Of a DNA stretch of 21,292 nucleotides, positions 1 to 10,717 are shown piece after piece (within the stretch, counting starts at the first letter, position 1; each line of letters starts with the position of its first letter). The position numbers were made by a program, and so were the translations under genes. The notes beneath the pieces are model-generated. The model saw only the letters and a program-made list of their open reading frames with translations, was not told the origin of the DNA and did no database searches. The DNA lies in the NCBI GenBank assembly GCA_009801015.1, contig VHZZ01010765.1, positions 12,510-33,801 of the forward strand. The letters run 5' to 3'. This DNA comes from Silene noctiflora (taxonomy: Eukaryota; Streptophyta; Magnoliopsida; Caryophyllales; Caryophyllaceae).

Positions 1-340
1 TTTTTTTTTTTTAGGTTTGATGTTAGGAGGGTTTTGGGAGACAATTGGGTAGAGAGAAAGTGACTAAGGATAGTGAGCGTCTTTTTTTTAAAAAATATCG
101 ACGATTTGTTACAAAACGTCGACGACGTTTCGCAACCCCTATTTTAAACAAAGTAAAGAAAAACATTGACCGTGAATGGTGAATTGGTGATAGTCAAAGA
201 AAGCCAAAAGACCAAATTTCCAAAAGCTACCAATAAAAATAAAAAAAATAGAAAAAAATATCCTCTCTAATTTTTTATTATTTTCTTGTCACCTAAACCA
301 ATAGGAATTCCTCCATTTCACCCTCCGTCATCACCGCGTT
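1..340 (+). promoter_or_regulatory. Promoter region of the MEKK1-type gene
   Basis: There is no good TATA box. Visible elements are a W-box core TTGACC at 166-171, a second W-box core on the minus strand (AGTCAA at 192-197), a CCAAT box near 298-302 and a perfect interrupted palindrome with two ACGT cores at 114-130 (AAACGTC-GAC-GACGTTT). A CT-rich pyrimidine patch at about 340-395 is typical of plant TATA-less initiation. W-boxes bind WRKY factors and ACGT cores bind bZIP factors; their use here is inferred. Confidence 0.45.
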
Positions 341-1857
341 TTCTCTCTCTCCTCAAACTTTCATCCTCACTTACTTTCTCTCTCTATACTCTCTGATTTG
401 ACGGCGCATACCAGTCTATCTCTCTTGCCCTTGGTCAGCAGCTCCTCTGACTTCCGGTCAGTCCGTGAGAAATTCAACGAACAAGTTTGAGGAATTGAAT
501 TACGTATTAAGAAAGAGAAAGTGCTCGGAAGTTTCTCGAATCAGCTCCAGCTTGTTGATTGAATTCATGAAATTTGAGATTTGATCGATTTTCAGCTGAT
601 TTTGAGCTTGAATTTACTGCGCTTTACGAGGTGTGAATTCTTCTGGATTTCTTCGTTTTTCGCTGTGAATTTGTTTGATAGTAGAGATTTGCTCATTTTT
701 CAGCTGATTTGAGCTTGAATACTGCGCTTCGAGGTGTAAATTCTTCTGGATATCATTGTTTTTCGCTGTGAATTTGTGTTTGATAGCAGAGATTTGCTCA
801 TTTTCAGTTGATTTGAGCTTGAATTTACTGCGCTTCGAGGCGATTTTGTGTTTTTTCGCTGTGAATTTGTTTGTTACTGAGAGAAGCTAGGGTTAGGTTG
901 CTTCGCCTGCTGAAACTGCGCCGGAATTTGGTTGTATATTTGTCGAATCTTGTTGAATTGTTGAGATTTGCTCATTTTCAGCTGATTGAGCGAGAAAAAC
1001 TGCGCTTCGAGGTGTTAAGTTGTTCTAGGTTTCATCGTTGTGTGCTGTGTATTTGTTTGATTGTGAGAGAAGCTAGGGTTTATTTACCTTGCTCACTGAA
1101 ATTGCGTCGTAAACTTGTTATTTACTTGTTGAATCTGGTTAAATCGACGAAAAAAGTTCATTCTCATCTATTTGAGCGAGGAAAACTGTCTTTGAGGCGT
1201 AAGTTATCCTGGATTTCACTGTTTGTGCCGCACATTTGCTTTTTAGAGGGAGGAATTAGGGTGTAGTGACTTTGTTTGCGGAAATTGCTCCGGAAACTTG
1301 TCATTTACTTGTTGAATCCGTTTTTATCATTGATTTGTTTGTTTTTCATGGTGGTTTCTGCATATGGAGTGAAATAAAAAAAACATCTGGAGGTTTAAGC
1401 TAAATATCTAGGATTTGGTTATACTGCGTGTGTAACTAAATTAAAGAAAAAAGAAGATCTGAATTCTGATGTTTCTTAGCTGAAAAGTAGTGATTCGATC
1501 TGGCTGGTGTTTGGATTCAGAGTTTCGTTGAGGAATTAGGCGTTTCAGCCGTGATAAGAGAAATTAAGGTTTGAGGAGAGGAAGACGAAGGTACAAGTGA
1601 ATAATTAGGGGTTGGGGAGAACTTAAGGTTTGTTCTTGAGTTAGGGTTAGAGTTTCTGCTGTTTAGGTGTGAAAAAGCTTCTGGGACGACGAACATAGGT
1701 GGAAGTGAAGAAAGTTTAGTTGCAGTTAATAATTATCTTTGATCAGTGGCTTACCGAGAGTAAAATTGCCGGAACTTGAAATTTGGTTGCTCTTGATCGT
1801 AGACTGCGGAGGATTTTTAGTAGGTGCTGTGAACTTTAATGGGCATAACGCTTCTCA
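341..1857 (+). other. Long 5' leader of the MEKK1-type gene, possibly spliced
   Basis: About 1.5 kb separates the CT-rich initiation patch from the ATG, with no long ATG-started reading frame. It is T-rich and intron-like, and contains a degenerate tandem repeat (591-1330). Several GT/AG pairs could define a leader intron, for example donors of the GAG|GTGTGA type in the repeats and an acceptor such as TTTTTAG at about 1815-1820, but the true exon borders cannot be fixed from sequence alone. A short upstream ORF overlaps the main start. Confidence 0.5.
591..1330 (+). repeat. Degenerate tandem repeat in the MEKK1 leader
   Basis: Copies of a motif beginning TTCAGCTGATTTGAGC start at about 591, 699, 803, 977 and 1161. 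The first three are spaced 104-108 bp. Later copies are spaced about 174-186 bp because a second segment (beginning GAGAGAAGCTAGGGTT) has joined the unit; it recurs at 879, 1065 and, diverged, at 1246. In the first copies the unit has the layout TTTTCAG, about 30-35 bp ending CGAG, then GTGTGAATT or GTGTAAATT and a ~73-bp T-rich stretch. Each unit therefore looks like a mini exon with splice sites. Confidence 0.8.
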
Positions 1858-1874
1858 ATGCATCACTTGCCTAG
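1839..1874 (+). promoter_or_regulatory. Short upstream ORF overlapping the MEKK1 start codon
   Basis: An ATG at 1839 opens an 11-codon frame (peptide [11 protein letters not shown]) that ends at TAG 1872-1874, past the main ATG at 1858 and in the +1 frame. Ribosomes starting here would bypass the main start, so it could lower translation or favour the next in-frame ATG at 1906 (MDESLSS). This holds only if the leader exon around it is in the mature mRNA, as its closeness to the start suggests. Confidence 0.5.
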
Positions 1875-4800
1875 GATATTTGCTCTGAAGAAGCAACATA
1901 AAAGCATGGATGAATCACTGTCGTCTAAGCCAAAAAGCAAAAGCATGGAGCTTTCCCAGTCTCCTAGAAAGCTTGTGCGAAGGAACGCTGCTAAGAATTT
2001 TAATTACACTCCTTCAGAGTCGTCGTCTACATCCCCTTCAACAAGTGGTTCCTCAGCTCCTCGAACACGATCCCTAGATATGGGTAGTTTTCGGATCCAA
2101 GGGAAAGACGGCGAGGTAGATTTGATGTTTCAGAACTTAGGGTTCAATGGACCTGAAGATTTTGAGATTCCAATTGCAGACTATGAGCTTATGAAGAATA
2201 AATCCTCCCCTGCTGTTATTCAACGACCTAAAAAGGGCCATATGGATCTTGTTGAGTCTGAGGCTAAGCAACAGGAGGCTAATAGGTTTGTTGTAGCTGC
2301 ACCTCATAGGTTTGGAAATAGTGTCCGTACAAATGTGGTAATAGAGCCTGATTCAGGTGGTCGTAACATAAACCAAGATGCTATTCCGCCATTGAAGAGT
2401 GTTAATGTTCCAGGAACTCCAGGTAGAGGTGGAGGTATCAAAGGCGATCGCCCTCCATTGTTAATGCCCCCTCCGCCAATGACCATTCGTCCTTTGGGTG
2501 ATGATTGTTGTTCTACGTGGGACTTGTTAGAACGACTGGCACCTGATGGTGATAGGTCTTCTTCTCGGTATCGTGCTCCGTTTGATGATGATGATGATGC
2601 AGAAACTGATGGTGAGAACGCTCTTACAGAGGGAACTAATGGTGCCAGGGTTGGGGAAACTGTTATTCTATCAGGGTCTTGCTCTTTCACAACTAGCAAT
2701 GGTGATGACTCATCCAGTACAACCACGGACCCCGTGTCTATCATCTCGCCAAATAGCGGGTGCAGAATCAACATAACCCAGTGGGAAAGGGGTATGTTTT
2801 TAGGAAGGGGATCATTTGGAACTGTATACGAAGGGATTTCTAGGTATGTGATGTTGGCTCTAACTAACATTTATCAGCATTTGTTTATTTAGATTTTCAC
2901 GATTCATGCTTCATGCTAATATTAAATATTTTTCTAACGAAGTTACTGTAATATAGTTTCTGTGGGATTGTCACCTGTAAGGCTGTAACTCCATGCATAG
3001 CAGTTAGTCATGCAAATATCATAGATATGAGTTTTAACCTTGTGAGGTCTTCTTAAAGGTCATATACACTAGAATGGCTGTACCAGTGTACCACTCCCTT
3101 CATAAGCAACTTTTGTTTCATGTTCTAACCTACATGGGCTACACCAGAAAAACTATTCTCTACTGTCGAGTTTCAGTTAGGCAATAGTAGTATTGTACTA
3201 GTGATGGTAATATTACTCTTGTCAATTTGTCATCAGCACCCAGCTCTTTTTTGTCCCACTGCTTTTTACAAAGCACAAGAATCTATATACAAAGCCACCA
3301 CTTCCTTAGTTTCGTGTTTCGATCACTAGTCACTAATGGTCAAAATGATGCTTGAAATTTTATCGGCCTTCTATCTGTTTGCAGCGAGGGAATCTTTTTC
3401 GCTGTGAAAGAAGTTTCTTTGCTTGAGCAAGGAAGTCAAGGAAAGCAGAGTGTCTACCAACTTGAGCAGGTAAAAATAGGTTTGAATTTTGCTTTTTTTA
3501 AGTAAGTGGTATTGTTGTCTATGACTTATCTTCTAAAGCCACTTTCTGAAGATAATTGCTTTGTTACCATAATGTTTGTATTTCCCTGCTTATTGACCTA
3601 TACCTTTTTCTCTATATCTTTTCAGGAGATTGAGCTTCTAAGTCAGTTTGAACATGAGAACATAGTTCGATATCTTGGTACTGAGAAGGTGACTACTCTT
3701 TCCGACTTGTCTCTTTGTTTATTGGCTTTCTGAGTTTCGAAACATGTTGATATCTAATATTGTTCACAGGAGTATCTGGTTGACATGAAACTGGAACCAC
3801 AAATGCTTATCTCTAATCGTTCCGCTATTCAATGAACTTTGCAGGCTGATTCAAAACTTTATATTTTTTTGGAGCTTGTGACACAAGGTTCCCTTGCAAG
3901 CCTTTATGGAAAGTATCAACTTCGTGATTCTCATGTGTCTGCGTACACTAGACAGATTCTTACGGGTTTGAAGTATCTTCATGAAAAAAATGTGGTCCAT
4001 AGGTATGCTGTTAAGCCCGGTTTGTTTCAAGTTTGCTGTTTGTGTAGTGACTTCATTTATTTTTCAGGTTTCCTTTTTTTTTTTTCTCTTTATTTATATA
4101 TATATATATTTTTGTTATTTTTTTTACCTTGTTGTCACTACTCACTAGTCTATTGTCTTCTTCGTGTTAATGTGCTCTTCTGTATATCTCTGAGTTTGAT
4201 TTCTGATAAAAATGAGAACTACCTAGGAGGAGAAAGGTACAGCAAGAGGACAAAAGGTCCTCCTGAAAAAGCCAAAAGAAGACATAAATCATTTAAGTTC
4301 ATTTAGGAACTGCTGGCCCCTCGAGATAATGTCCATTTAATTTATGAAAGATGTTTCTTCAGTTGTATAAAAACTCAGTTTTTAACATATACGGAGTATC
4401 ATGTTATGCTGACTGGGGTTTTGTCCTGACCTTCGGCTAACTGATAATCATTTTGAGTTTCAAGTCTGAACACCACCTTGCATATATTTGACCTAGTTAA
4501 CCAAGTTTTTTTGTTTGTTTGTTTGTTTGTGTGTGAATGAATGCCTTCTGTTTTGTTTTGTTCCACCGCTTCCATCTCCCCCCAAATGCATGGAACTCGT
4601 AGGTAAGCTGTAAAGTTACCAGGCCAAGGATCTCAAGAACACGAGTACTCTAAGAAAAAGCTAGGACAAGAAATTTTGATCCGTTTTCTTCATGTTATAG
4701 CCTTCATTTGTGTCTTTCTGGCTTATAAGTTGTTCATGTGCACCTTTCCCCCTTATACTGTTTCGTGGCTATGCTTCCCCACAAATATAAAGCTCTCACT

Positions 4801-7800
4801 GTGTTATGAAAAGCAAGTAATTTCATAGTGTTTTTGTTCACAGCTAAAAATGTAAATAGTCGAGTATGCCTCTATAGTTTGACTTCTCAAAGCCAGATTA
4901 GTAATAACATGTAGCTTTTGTTGGTTTGATTTCCAGGGATATCAAATGTGCTAACATATTGGTAGCTTCAAACGGCACAGTGAAACTTGCTGATTTTGGA
5001 TTGGCAAAGGTATGCTGCTCCTTTATTTTATCCTGCTCCCTTGTTTTCTACTTTATTCAATGGAACAAGCAGTATGCTAATTTATTTATTCTCTCTCTCC
5101 TTTCATAATTTAAAATAAATAAATATTTTCCGTTTATTTTCTTAAATTTGCATATATTTGTTGCTACGAATAAACGACTAATGCTTTACAGGCCACAAGA
5201 TTAAATGACTTGATGTCGTTCAAAGGGACTGCATTCTGGATGGCACCTGAGGTTGGCCTTTTGTTATCATTTATCTTCGTATTCTCAATCATTGTCATTT
5301 ATCTTTATTCTCCATCATGGTGTGATGGTTGATGCATAGTTGCATACCAATTAAAACGATAACCTTTTGTTAATATGTATGTGACATGTAATAAATTGTT
5401 TGGAGCTTTTCGATGCTTTTAATGGTTTTAGAGCCGTCTTATTCTTCCTTCTCTGATTGCTAATAATTTCAGCTGTAGGATTCGTTAGTCTAACTTCTGT
5501 TTTGGTAGCATCTTATAGTCTGTTTCGTTCCTGACTGCCATTACAATCGTGACCTTATTTCATTTTATTTTTTCTTTCCATCTTTGTATGTTTCAAATGT
5601 CTCCCTGTATGATTCCTCCTTGTTTGTCTATTTGTGTGGAACATTTAAACTTCAGTGATGGAGTGATAAGAGCCTTCTCTGCTCTCCAAGTTCCATGATT
5701 TCCGCAATCAGTGTTGTGCCTAGCAAGCAAGCTTCATTTTGTCCCTAGCAGTGGTTGCTAGCGCCCTATCCCCTGCTACTACTATAGTAAATAGAAAATG
5801 AGCAAATTTTGAAACATGAACTCTAGAAAGAACAATTTTTAGTATTTTCACTTCTAAAATGTCAAGAGCTGTCAACTGGAGAAAATATGAAATTCCAGAA
5901 TTTTATGTACTGGAAAATAATTAGTGTAATAATAATAAAATGAAAAAAACCTCAAACCCTGATAAAAATTAATTGAAAACTTGAGAAAATATTAATTTTA
6001 TTCATTATACCAATTCATTGCGTTGATAGTAGTTATGATTGAAGGTAAAGGAGAAGAGAGGATAGTGAAGATGATGGTGTAAAAAAGAGCAGATTTGGAA
6101 AAGGGGGGGGGGGGGGGGGGTTTTAGAGAGTGGATTTCAAACATGCAAATTGGTCCAAATCTGAATTTGGGAATACAATCTTTGTTCCCAAACACACAAT
6201 AAATTCGTGTCGCTGGCTGTGATGTTTTCGGATGATGAAAAAAGCCTGGACAAGGCCTGCTATTTGTCGCGATGAGCTGTAAATGCTACTCCCCAAGTCT
6301 CTCCGTCCCACATTTTCTGTCATTGTTTGACTTTTGTGGTCAATCAAATCAACTTTGACTATTAATTTTTCCCATCATAAATTTGTAAGTAGAGATTTTT
6401 GAAGAGATACAATGTAAAACTTTCCATGTCTGAATTTTCAAAACACCCAGTTTCATATTTTCATTTTCAGAAATTTGTAAATAGTACTACAAGTTATCAG
6501 TCAAAGTTGGCATTGTCTCACTATCAAAGTCAAATGAGGCCAATAGATTTGGGATGGAGGGAATATCTGCACTGATTGGAGTCTTGTTCTTAAGCTGATA
6601 TACATACTTCTTAGCAGTTTTATCTTTAATCCTCGGTCCCTTAAGGGCTAAGGCTTCCGCACTTTCAATTTTCACGAGAAACAGATGAGTGTTTGGGATT
6701 TTTGCTGATCAGGATGTGCATCTTTCCCCCGCAAATTGTATTTGGGTTTTATTTAAGATGGAATCTGGTTTGTTATTAGTCTTATTACCCCATCCAGTAT
6801 CCACTAGATGATAATGTGACTGTGTGGTGTCCATGCTTATGTTTTTTTTTTTCTTTTTTATTCCTGGAGCTTGTTATTAACTTAGTACCGTAGGTGCTTG
6901 AGAAAAAAATAAGAAGAAAAAAAGATGTTATGTTCCTAGCATTTTTGAAACTTTTGGTTGAATTGTTGTGGTCACATGTAGGTTCTATCACTTCTATGTC
7001 TTAATTTCAGTTTATGGTTTTCTATTAATTATTAATGAAGGTTAACTTTTAGTTACGCGTGCAGCAGGAATAAAAACCAATAACTTGTTGAATTTGATTA
7101 TCGATTTTGATTAATGCCAGGTTATTAATTGCAAGAGTCAAGGTTATGGTCTGGCAGCAGATATTTGGAGCCTTGGATGCACCGTCTTGGAGATGCTAAC
7201 ACGCCATATCCCATACCATCCTTATGAGTTTGTAAGTGATCTATTCTCGCCGCCTTCCTCTCTCCTGTGATTCTTGTCTTCGACCCTGAGTGTCGATTTT
7301 TTTTCTTTTACGTACGTTACATCGCCTAGTGATTCACTTGTTTTACCTTGTCATTCTGTATGCTTCTTAAATCAGGAACCAGTTGCTTATACCAACCTAG
7401 CGTTAAGGGTCTGTTTGGATAGCAAAAGTGGAGGGAAAGGAAGGGGAGGGGGAAGGAGGGAAGGGAAAGGGAGAGAAGGGAAGGGGAGGGGAAATGGAGT
7501 GTGGGTGTTTGGATACAATTTCCCTCCAAATCTTGCCTATTGTGGAGAGATTTTGATTAGGCTTGGAGGAGGGAAATTGGATCCCTCCAAATCTCTCCCT
7601 CTCCATTTCCCTCCACCCTCATTTGCTATCCAAACAAGGGATTTTAAATCTCCTACTTTCCCTCCCTTTCTTTTCCCTCCAAATCCCTCAATCCAAACAC
7701 ACCCTGTCAACAGTAATCATTTCTTCATACATAACATAAGTAATTGTTTGGTGCTATGTTTGTTGGCTCAAGACAAAGAATTGAGATGAGTATAGGACCT

Positions 7801-8260
7801 TTTTTTTTAAAAAAAAAAAAATAATAAAAAATAAAAGTTTTTTGTCATCTTGGTTGGATTAGAATTTTTAGGGGTGAATAGGTAGGAATCTCTTACGTGA
7901 CTTTCCAATTGTAAATAAAAATATGGTACCAAACCTTGTTCTTACATATACTCCCAGTTATCTTTGTTCTTGCTTGTATCTTGAGCATGTAACCCTGCCT
8001 ATTCTATTTATCGTATTTCTTGCTAACATCTTTACTTATTGGTGACTCTGCAGCCGCAAGCACTCTTCAGGATTGCAAAGGGCGAGCTGCCTCCTATTCC
8101 TGATACTTTATCCTGCGATGCTCGGGATTTCATATTACAATGTTTACGTGTGAATGCAGATGATCGCCCCACGGCTGCTGAGCTCTTGGAACATCAGTTT
8201 GTACAAAGACCACTTTATGTTCCATTCGGTTCAGAGTCTCCTATGGTACCTCGCAGATAA
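1858..8260 (+). CDS. MEKK1-type MAP kinase kinase kinase, 8 coding exons
   Basis: Exons are 1858-2843, 3385-3469, 3626-3688, 3845-4002, 4937-5009, 5192-5251, 7121-7231 and 8054-8260. All introns are GT-AG and the phases join to a 580-residue protein (Arabidopsis MEKK1 is about 608). The N-terminal half is the regulatory region of plant MEKK1 proteins: a [10 protein letters not shown] block, the [12 protein letters not shown] block, a Gly/Pro segment [12 protein letters not shown] and an Asp-rich stretch. The kinase domain has the P-loop [11 protein letters not shown] (316-326), catalytic Lys337 (FFAVKEV), helix-C Glu358, HRD 430-432 followed by IKCAN, DFG 450-452 and APE 473-475. All catalytic residues are present, so it should be active; by family it phosphorylates MAPKKs (MKK1/2 or MKK4/5) in stress and immune signalling. 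One oddity is GTAFWMAPE where GTPFWMAPE is usual (Ala469). An in-frame Met at residue 17 is an alternative start. Confidence 0.93.
4003..4936 (+). other. MEKK1 intron 4 contents
   Basis: This 934-bp intron splits the HRD arginine codon. It holds a TA-rich run near 4095-4110 and a TTTG microsatellite at about 4510-4531. I see no gene and no clear transposon end. Confidence 0.6.
6103..6120 (+). repeat. Homopolymer run of 18 G in MEKK1 intron 6
   Basis: Eighteen consecutive G follow AAAA and precede TTTT. It lies about 170 bp before the Stowaway-like MITE in the 1.87-kb intron 6. Its exact length is uncertain because homopolymers are error-prone. The surrounding 5880-6240 stretch looks like intronic or transposon-derived DNA without clear ends. 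Confidence 0.85.
6289..6563. mobile_element. Stowaway-like MITE in MEKK1 intron 6
   Basis: The left end is TA-CTCCCCAAGTCTCTCCGTCCCA. The right end is TGGGATGGAGGGAA-TA, whose complement gives the usual CTCCCTCCGTCCCA-type terminus, and TA dinucleotides flank both sides (6287-6288 and 6564-6565). The length (~275 bp) and TA duplication fit Tc1/mariner-related Stowaway elements. The left terminus looks altered by a small insertion. There is no coding capacity. Confidence 0.7.
7406..7705. mobile_element. Foldback MITE with purine/pyrimidine arms in MEKK1 intron 7
   Basis: The 300-bp element has inverted ends AGGGTCTGTTTGGAT (7406-7420) and ATCCAAACACACCCT (7691-7705), matching at 14 of 15 positions. 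Inside, TTTGGATAGCAAA and its complement near 7620-7640 make a second inverted pair. The left arm is an almost pure purine tract (about 7428-7497) and the right arm is pyrimidine-rich, so the transcript could fold into a long hairpin. No clear target duplication was found, so the superfamily is uncertain (hAT- or Harbinger-like). The open frames through it reflect skewed base composition, not genes. Confidence 0.75.
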
Positions 8261-9990
8261 AACTGAGATTGTGTTGGCTTCTTTATTTGCGAGGTGAGTA
8301 TATACTTTAAGTTTTATCTTTTTCTCAAAATATGGAATGCATGGTTTTTAACTTTTCATGCATCTGAATACATTAAGAGCATGTTTGTTTCAGCTTTTTA
8401 TTGAGGTGGAATGGACGGAATTTGTTAAATGGTTTGAATTTATTGAGGTGGAATGCCGCATCAACTACTTCCGCATGCTTCTCCTTCATGAGTCGACGAT
8501 TCAGTGTCAGAAATATCATGGAGTGGAAAAAGTCACATTCTTAAATGTTCTACACCGATAGTCTTATGTATTCTAATTTGGTTCGTCCCGGTCAATAAAT
8601 TACATTTCGTGGTCGCCTTGTCGGGTCAACTCTATACAATCTATTTAGCTACTTATGTCACTCTGTCCTCTTCTCTGCTATTATCACCAGCTTCACCTCA
8701 AAAAACAACCACCACCAACTTCAACCCACTGTCATCCTTAACCCTAGCAACCCGTTGACCTAACCAACCACCAACATTGGCCGGCCACCTTCAACCCCAG
8801 CAATACCAGCCATCTTCGACCTCAAAACCCCATCATAGGCGAAACCAAAGCACCATTAACCCTAGTCACACCCACCTAAACCCAATTATCTAACTTAGTT
8901 CGACACCATACAGACAACTGTCCGCCATCAACCCCATCCCCTCTGTAGGTATAATGAGGATCAAACTCCATCTACAAAAAAAATAATTCTAGCCAACCAT
9001 CTAAATCCGATTAGTGACCATGCCGAACTTCGTCGTCTACCCGTCTTGACTCTCAACCCCATTTTGAATTTCAGCGCAGTCCCCATGGCGCCTATTGCAA
9101 GTTGACCTTAACCTAGAGAGATTTCACTCTGCACTGCATTTTTCTATTTTGTTAGGCTGCTCATCCTGGATCGTGGCTCACCGAATTTCTTTTTGATTGG
9201 CAGATACATTTCAATTGTGTGTAACTGAATCAGAACTCATCTGGAGTTTGCAGCTTTCCCTAAGCTCAACTTATCATATAATTATGTGAGTTTCATTACA
9301 AAACAAGATTATCCATCAAAAAATGGGGGAAACTGAAAAAAAGAGAAAAATAATAATCAGAGGGATACTTTTAGCATCGACAGCGGAACAAACTATCAAT
9401 TATTTCGGAGCCTACCACCCTAGTCTGATTCCTAACTTGCATGATTTGTATTCCTCTATCTCAGATTCTCAGGAATACTTATCTGCATTTGACAAGCTAT
9501 AGATTCATTAATTAATGTTTATGATAGTGCTTTGCGATCCTGATCCTGATCATATTCATTTTGGCGTATGGAGTTGGAAACTCGATCAACAAATGAATGG
9601 TTCCGGAAACTGGTCGGGTTAGGGTGATACTTGGTAGCCTTTCTGTCAGTTCTGTGTATATATATATGTAAACTGTAAAATTCCTTGTTTTAAGTCCTTG
9701 TATTCAGCCATTCTTCAGATTTGTCCTGTAATGATTGCTTGTGATCTACAGCGACTTCTCCGTTAGTCCTTCCTCTCCTAGTTTTTCCATTGTAAATTCT
9801 GCGTGTTTGGTAGAAAGAACGTCATTCCATTTCGAACAGCTGAATGACCGAGCTGGCCGTAATATTATTGTCTTTTTTCTTTCTTCCTTTAGTATTTCGT
9901 TTAGTTTGGATTTGAGCTGGGTGGAATTGCAAGACGGCAAAGATCTCCATCCCGAGTTTTAATAGTGTTGCATTTAAAGCCATGGTATGT
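8261..9990 (+). other. Probable MEKK1 3' UTR with a 3'-UTR intron
   Basis: A strong donor (GAG|GTGAGTA, cut after 8293) lies 33 nt after the stop codon, and a good acceptor follows a T-rich tract at 9201-9203 (TTGGCAG|ATAC). That would remove a ~910-bp intron and leave a 3' UTR from 9204. The donor is close enough to the stop codon that nonsense-mediated decay would not be expected. T/A-rich polyadenylation-like sequence lies around 9655-9740. The splice is inferred from signals only. Confidence 0.45.
8690..9110. other. C/A-rich block of unknown origin inside the probable 3'-UTR intron
   Basis: This ~420-bp block is strikingly C- and A-rich on the + strand (many ACCACC, AACCC and CAACCCC words), unlike the T-rich introns around it. 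No long frame or terminal repeat is evident. It may be a fragment of a transposon or a captured gene piece on the other strand; I do not recognise it. Confidence 0.35.
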
Positions 9991-10717
9991 TCATGTCACC
10001 CCGAGTTCGCAAGCTGAGGTCTCGCCGTCGTTCTGTACATACGTAGTAAATTGATTAAAATAAGGTTGGTGTGTTACTCGTTGTATGTCGCCATTTGTCA
10101 CACGACAAATGTAAAGTGTCAACATCTAGACACAATATTTCATCATCCGAAGTGCTATTTGAAATTCTTTCGAAGTGTCCTATTCAAAGCCAAAGCAAAA
10201 AGACGAAAAGGAAAAGGGAAAAAAAAAGGCATCACGTCTGATAAAAGAGGTAGATTCTTGAAATGTCCAGGACACAGTATTACCCTATTAAACCTAACTA
10301 ATTAAACAAATTGTCTTAGGTAAGACGGTTTTATACAACTCATTCAATTATCTTACAAAAGTTTCTTAAAGATTGTTCGGGTAATTAATAGACGGTTTTA
10401 AAATAATTTTGCGTAAATTAGTCCTCTGTACAAAGTAACAAGTTAATTACAATTTAACAAAAGTTATCATTTTATCCGTTCCGCATTGTAACACACTAGT
10501 AAACTCATGCATATCATTTCATCTCTTTGCTATTATTACTCCTATCATTTAAACAAAATCTCTAATCAATAGCTATATTTATCTACTTTATATTGTGAAA
10601 AACATAAATTTCTCATTTATGATGCACGGAGAAATGTGATCGTTTTACAAAAAATGTAACCATTATCTGATAAATAAGAATCTGTAAATGGTTAAATTTT
10701 ATCATATAATCATAATA
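9991..10717. other. Intergenic stretch between MEKK1 and the compound MITE
   Basis: AT-rich and non-coding. A small palindrome GTCTTAGGTAAGAC (about 10313-10326) followed by GGTTTTA resembles a transposon-derived motif common in this plant order. There is a purine-rich patch at 10190-10235. No gene or complete mobile element is visible. Confidence 0.5.

Noticed and set aside
871-1266. 131-codon open frame in the MEKK1 leader with two similar ~61-residue halves
   Set aside because: It begins with TTG, not ATG. The peptide repeat is simply the translation of the DNA tandem repeat, whose period happens to be a multiple of three.
591-1330. CRISPR-like array
   Set aside because: The repeats are diverged with unequal spacing and the repeated parts include the supposed spacers; the context is a plant gene leader.
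1070-1650. Telomere-type words (TAGGGTT, GTTAGGGTTAG)
   Set aside because: They are single telo-box-like words common in plant 5' regions, not a tandem telomeric array.
2304-2870. 188-codon open frame on the minus strand
   Set aside because: It lies wholly opposite MEKK1 exon 1, extends past its splice donor and has no recognisable protein features.
3770-3844. Alternative acceptor CACAG at about 3770 that would lengthen MEKK1 exon 4
   Set aside because: The added segment contains an in-frame stop or shifts the frame, while the acceptor at 3844 restores the conserved kinase sequence [12 protein letters not shown] exactly.
7274-7789. Open frames of 171, 67 and 67 codons around 7300-7790 on both strands
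   Set aside because: They run through the purine/pyrimidine arms of a MITE inside intron 7; low stop-codon density there reflects composition.
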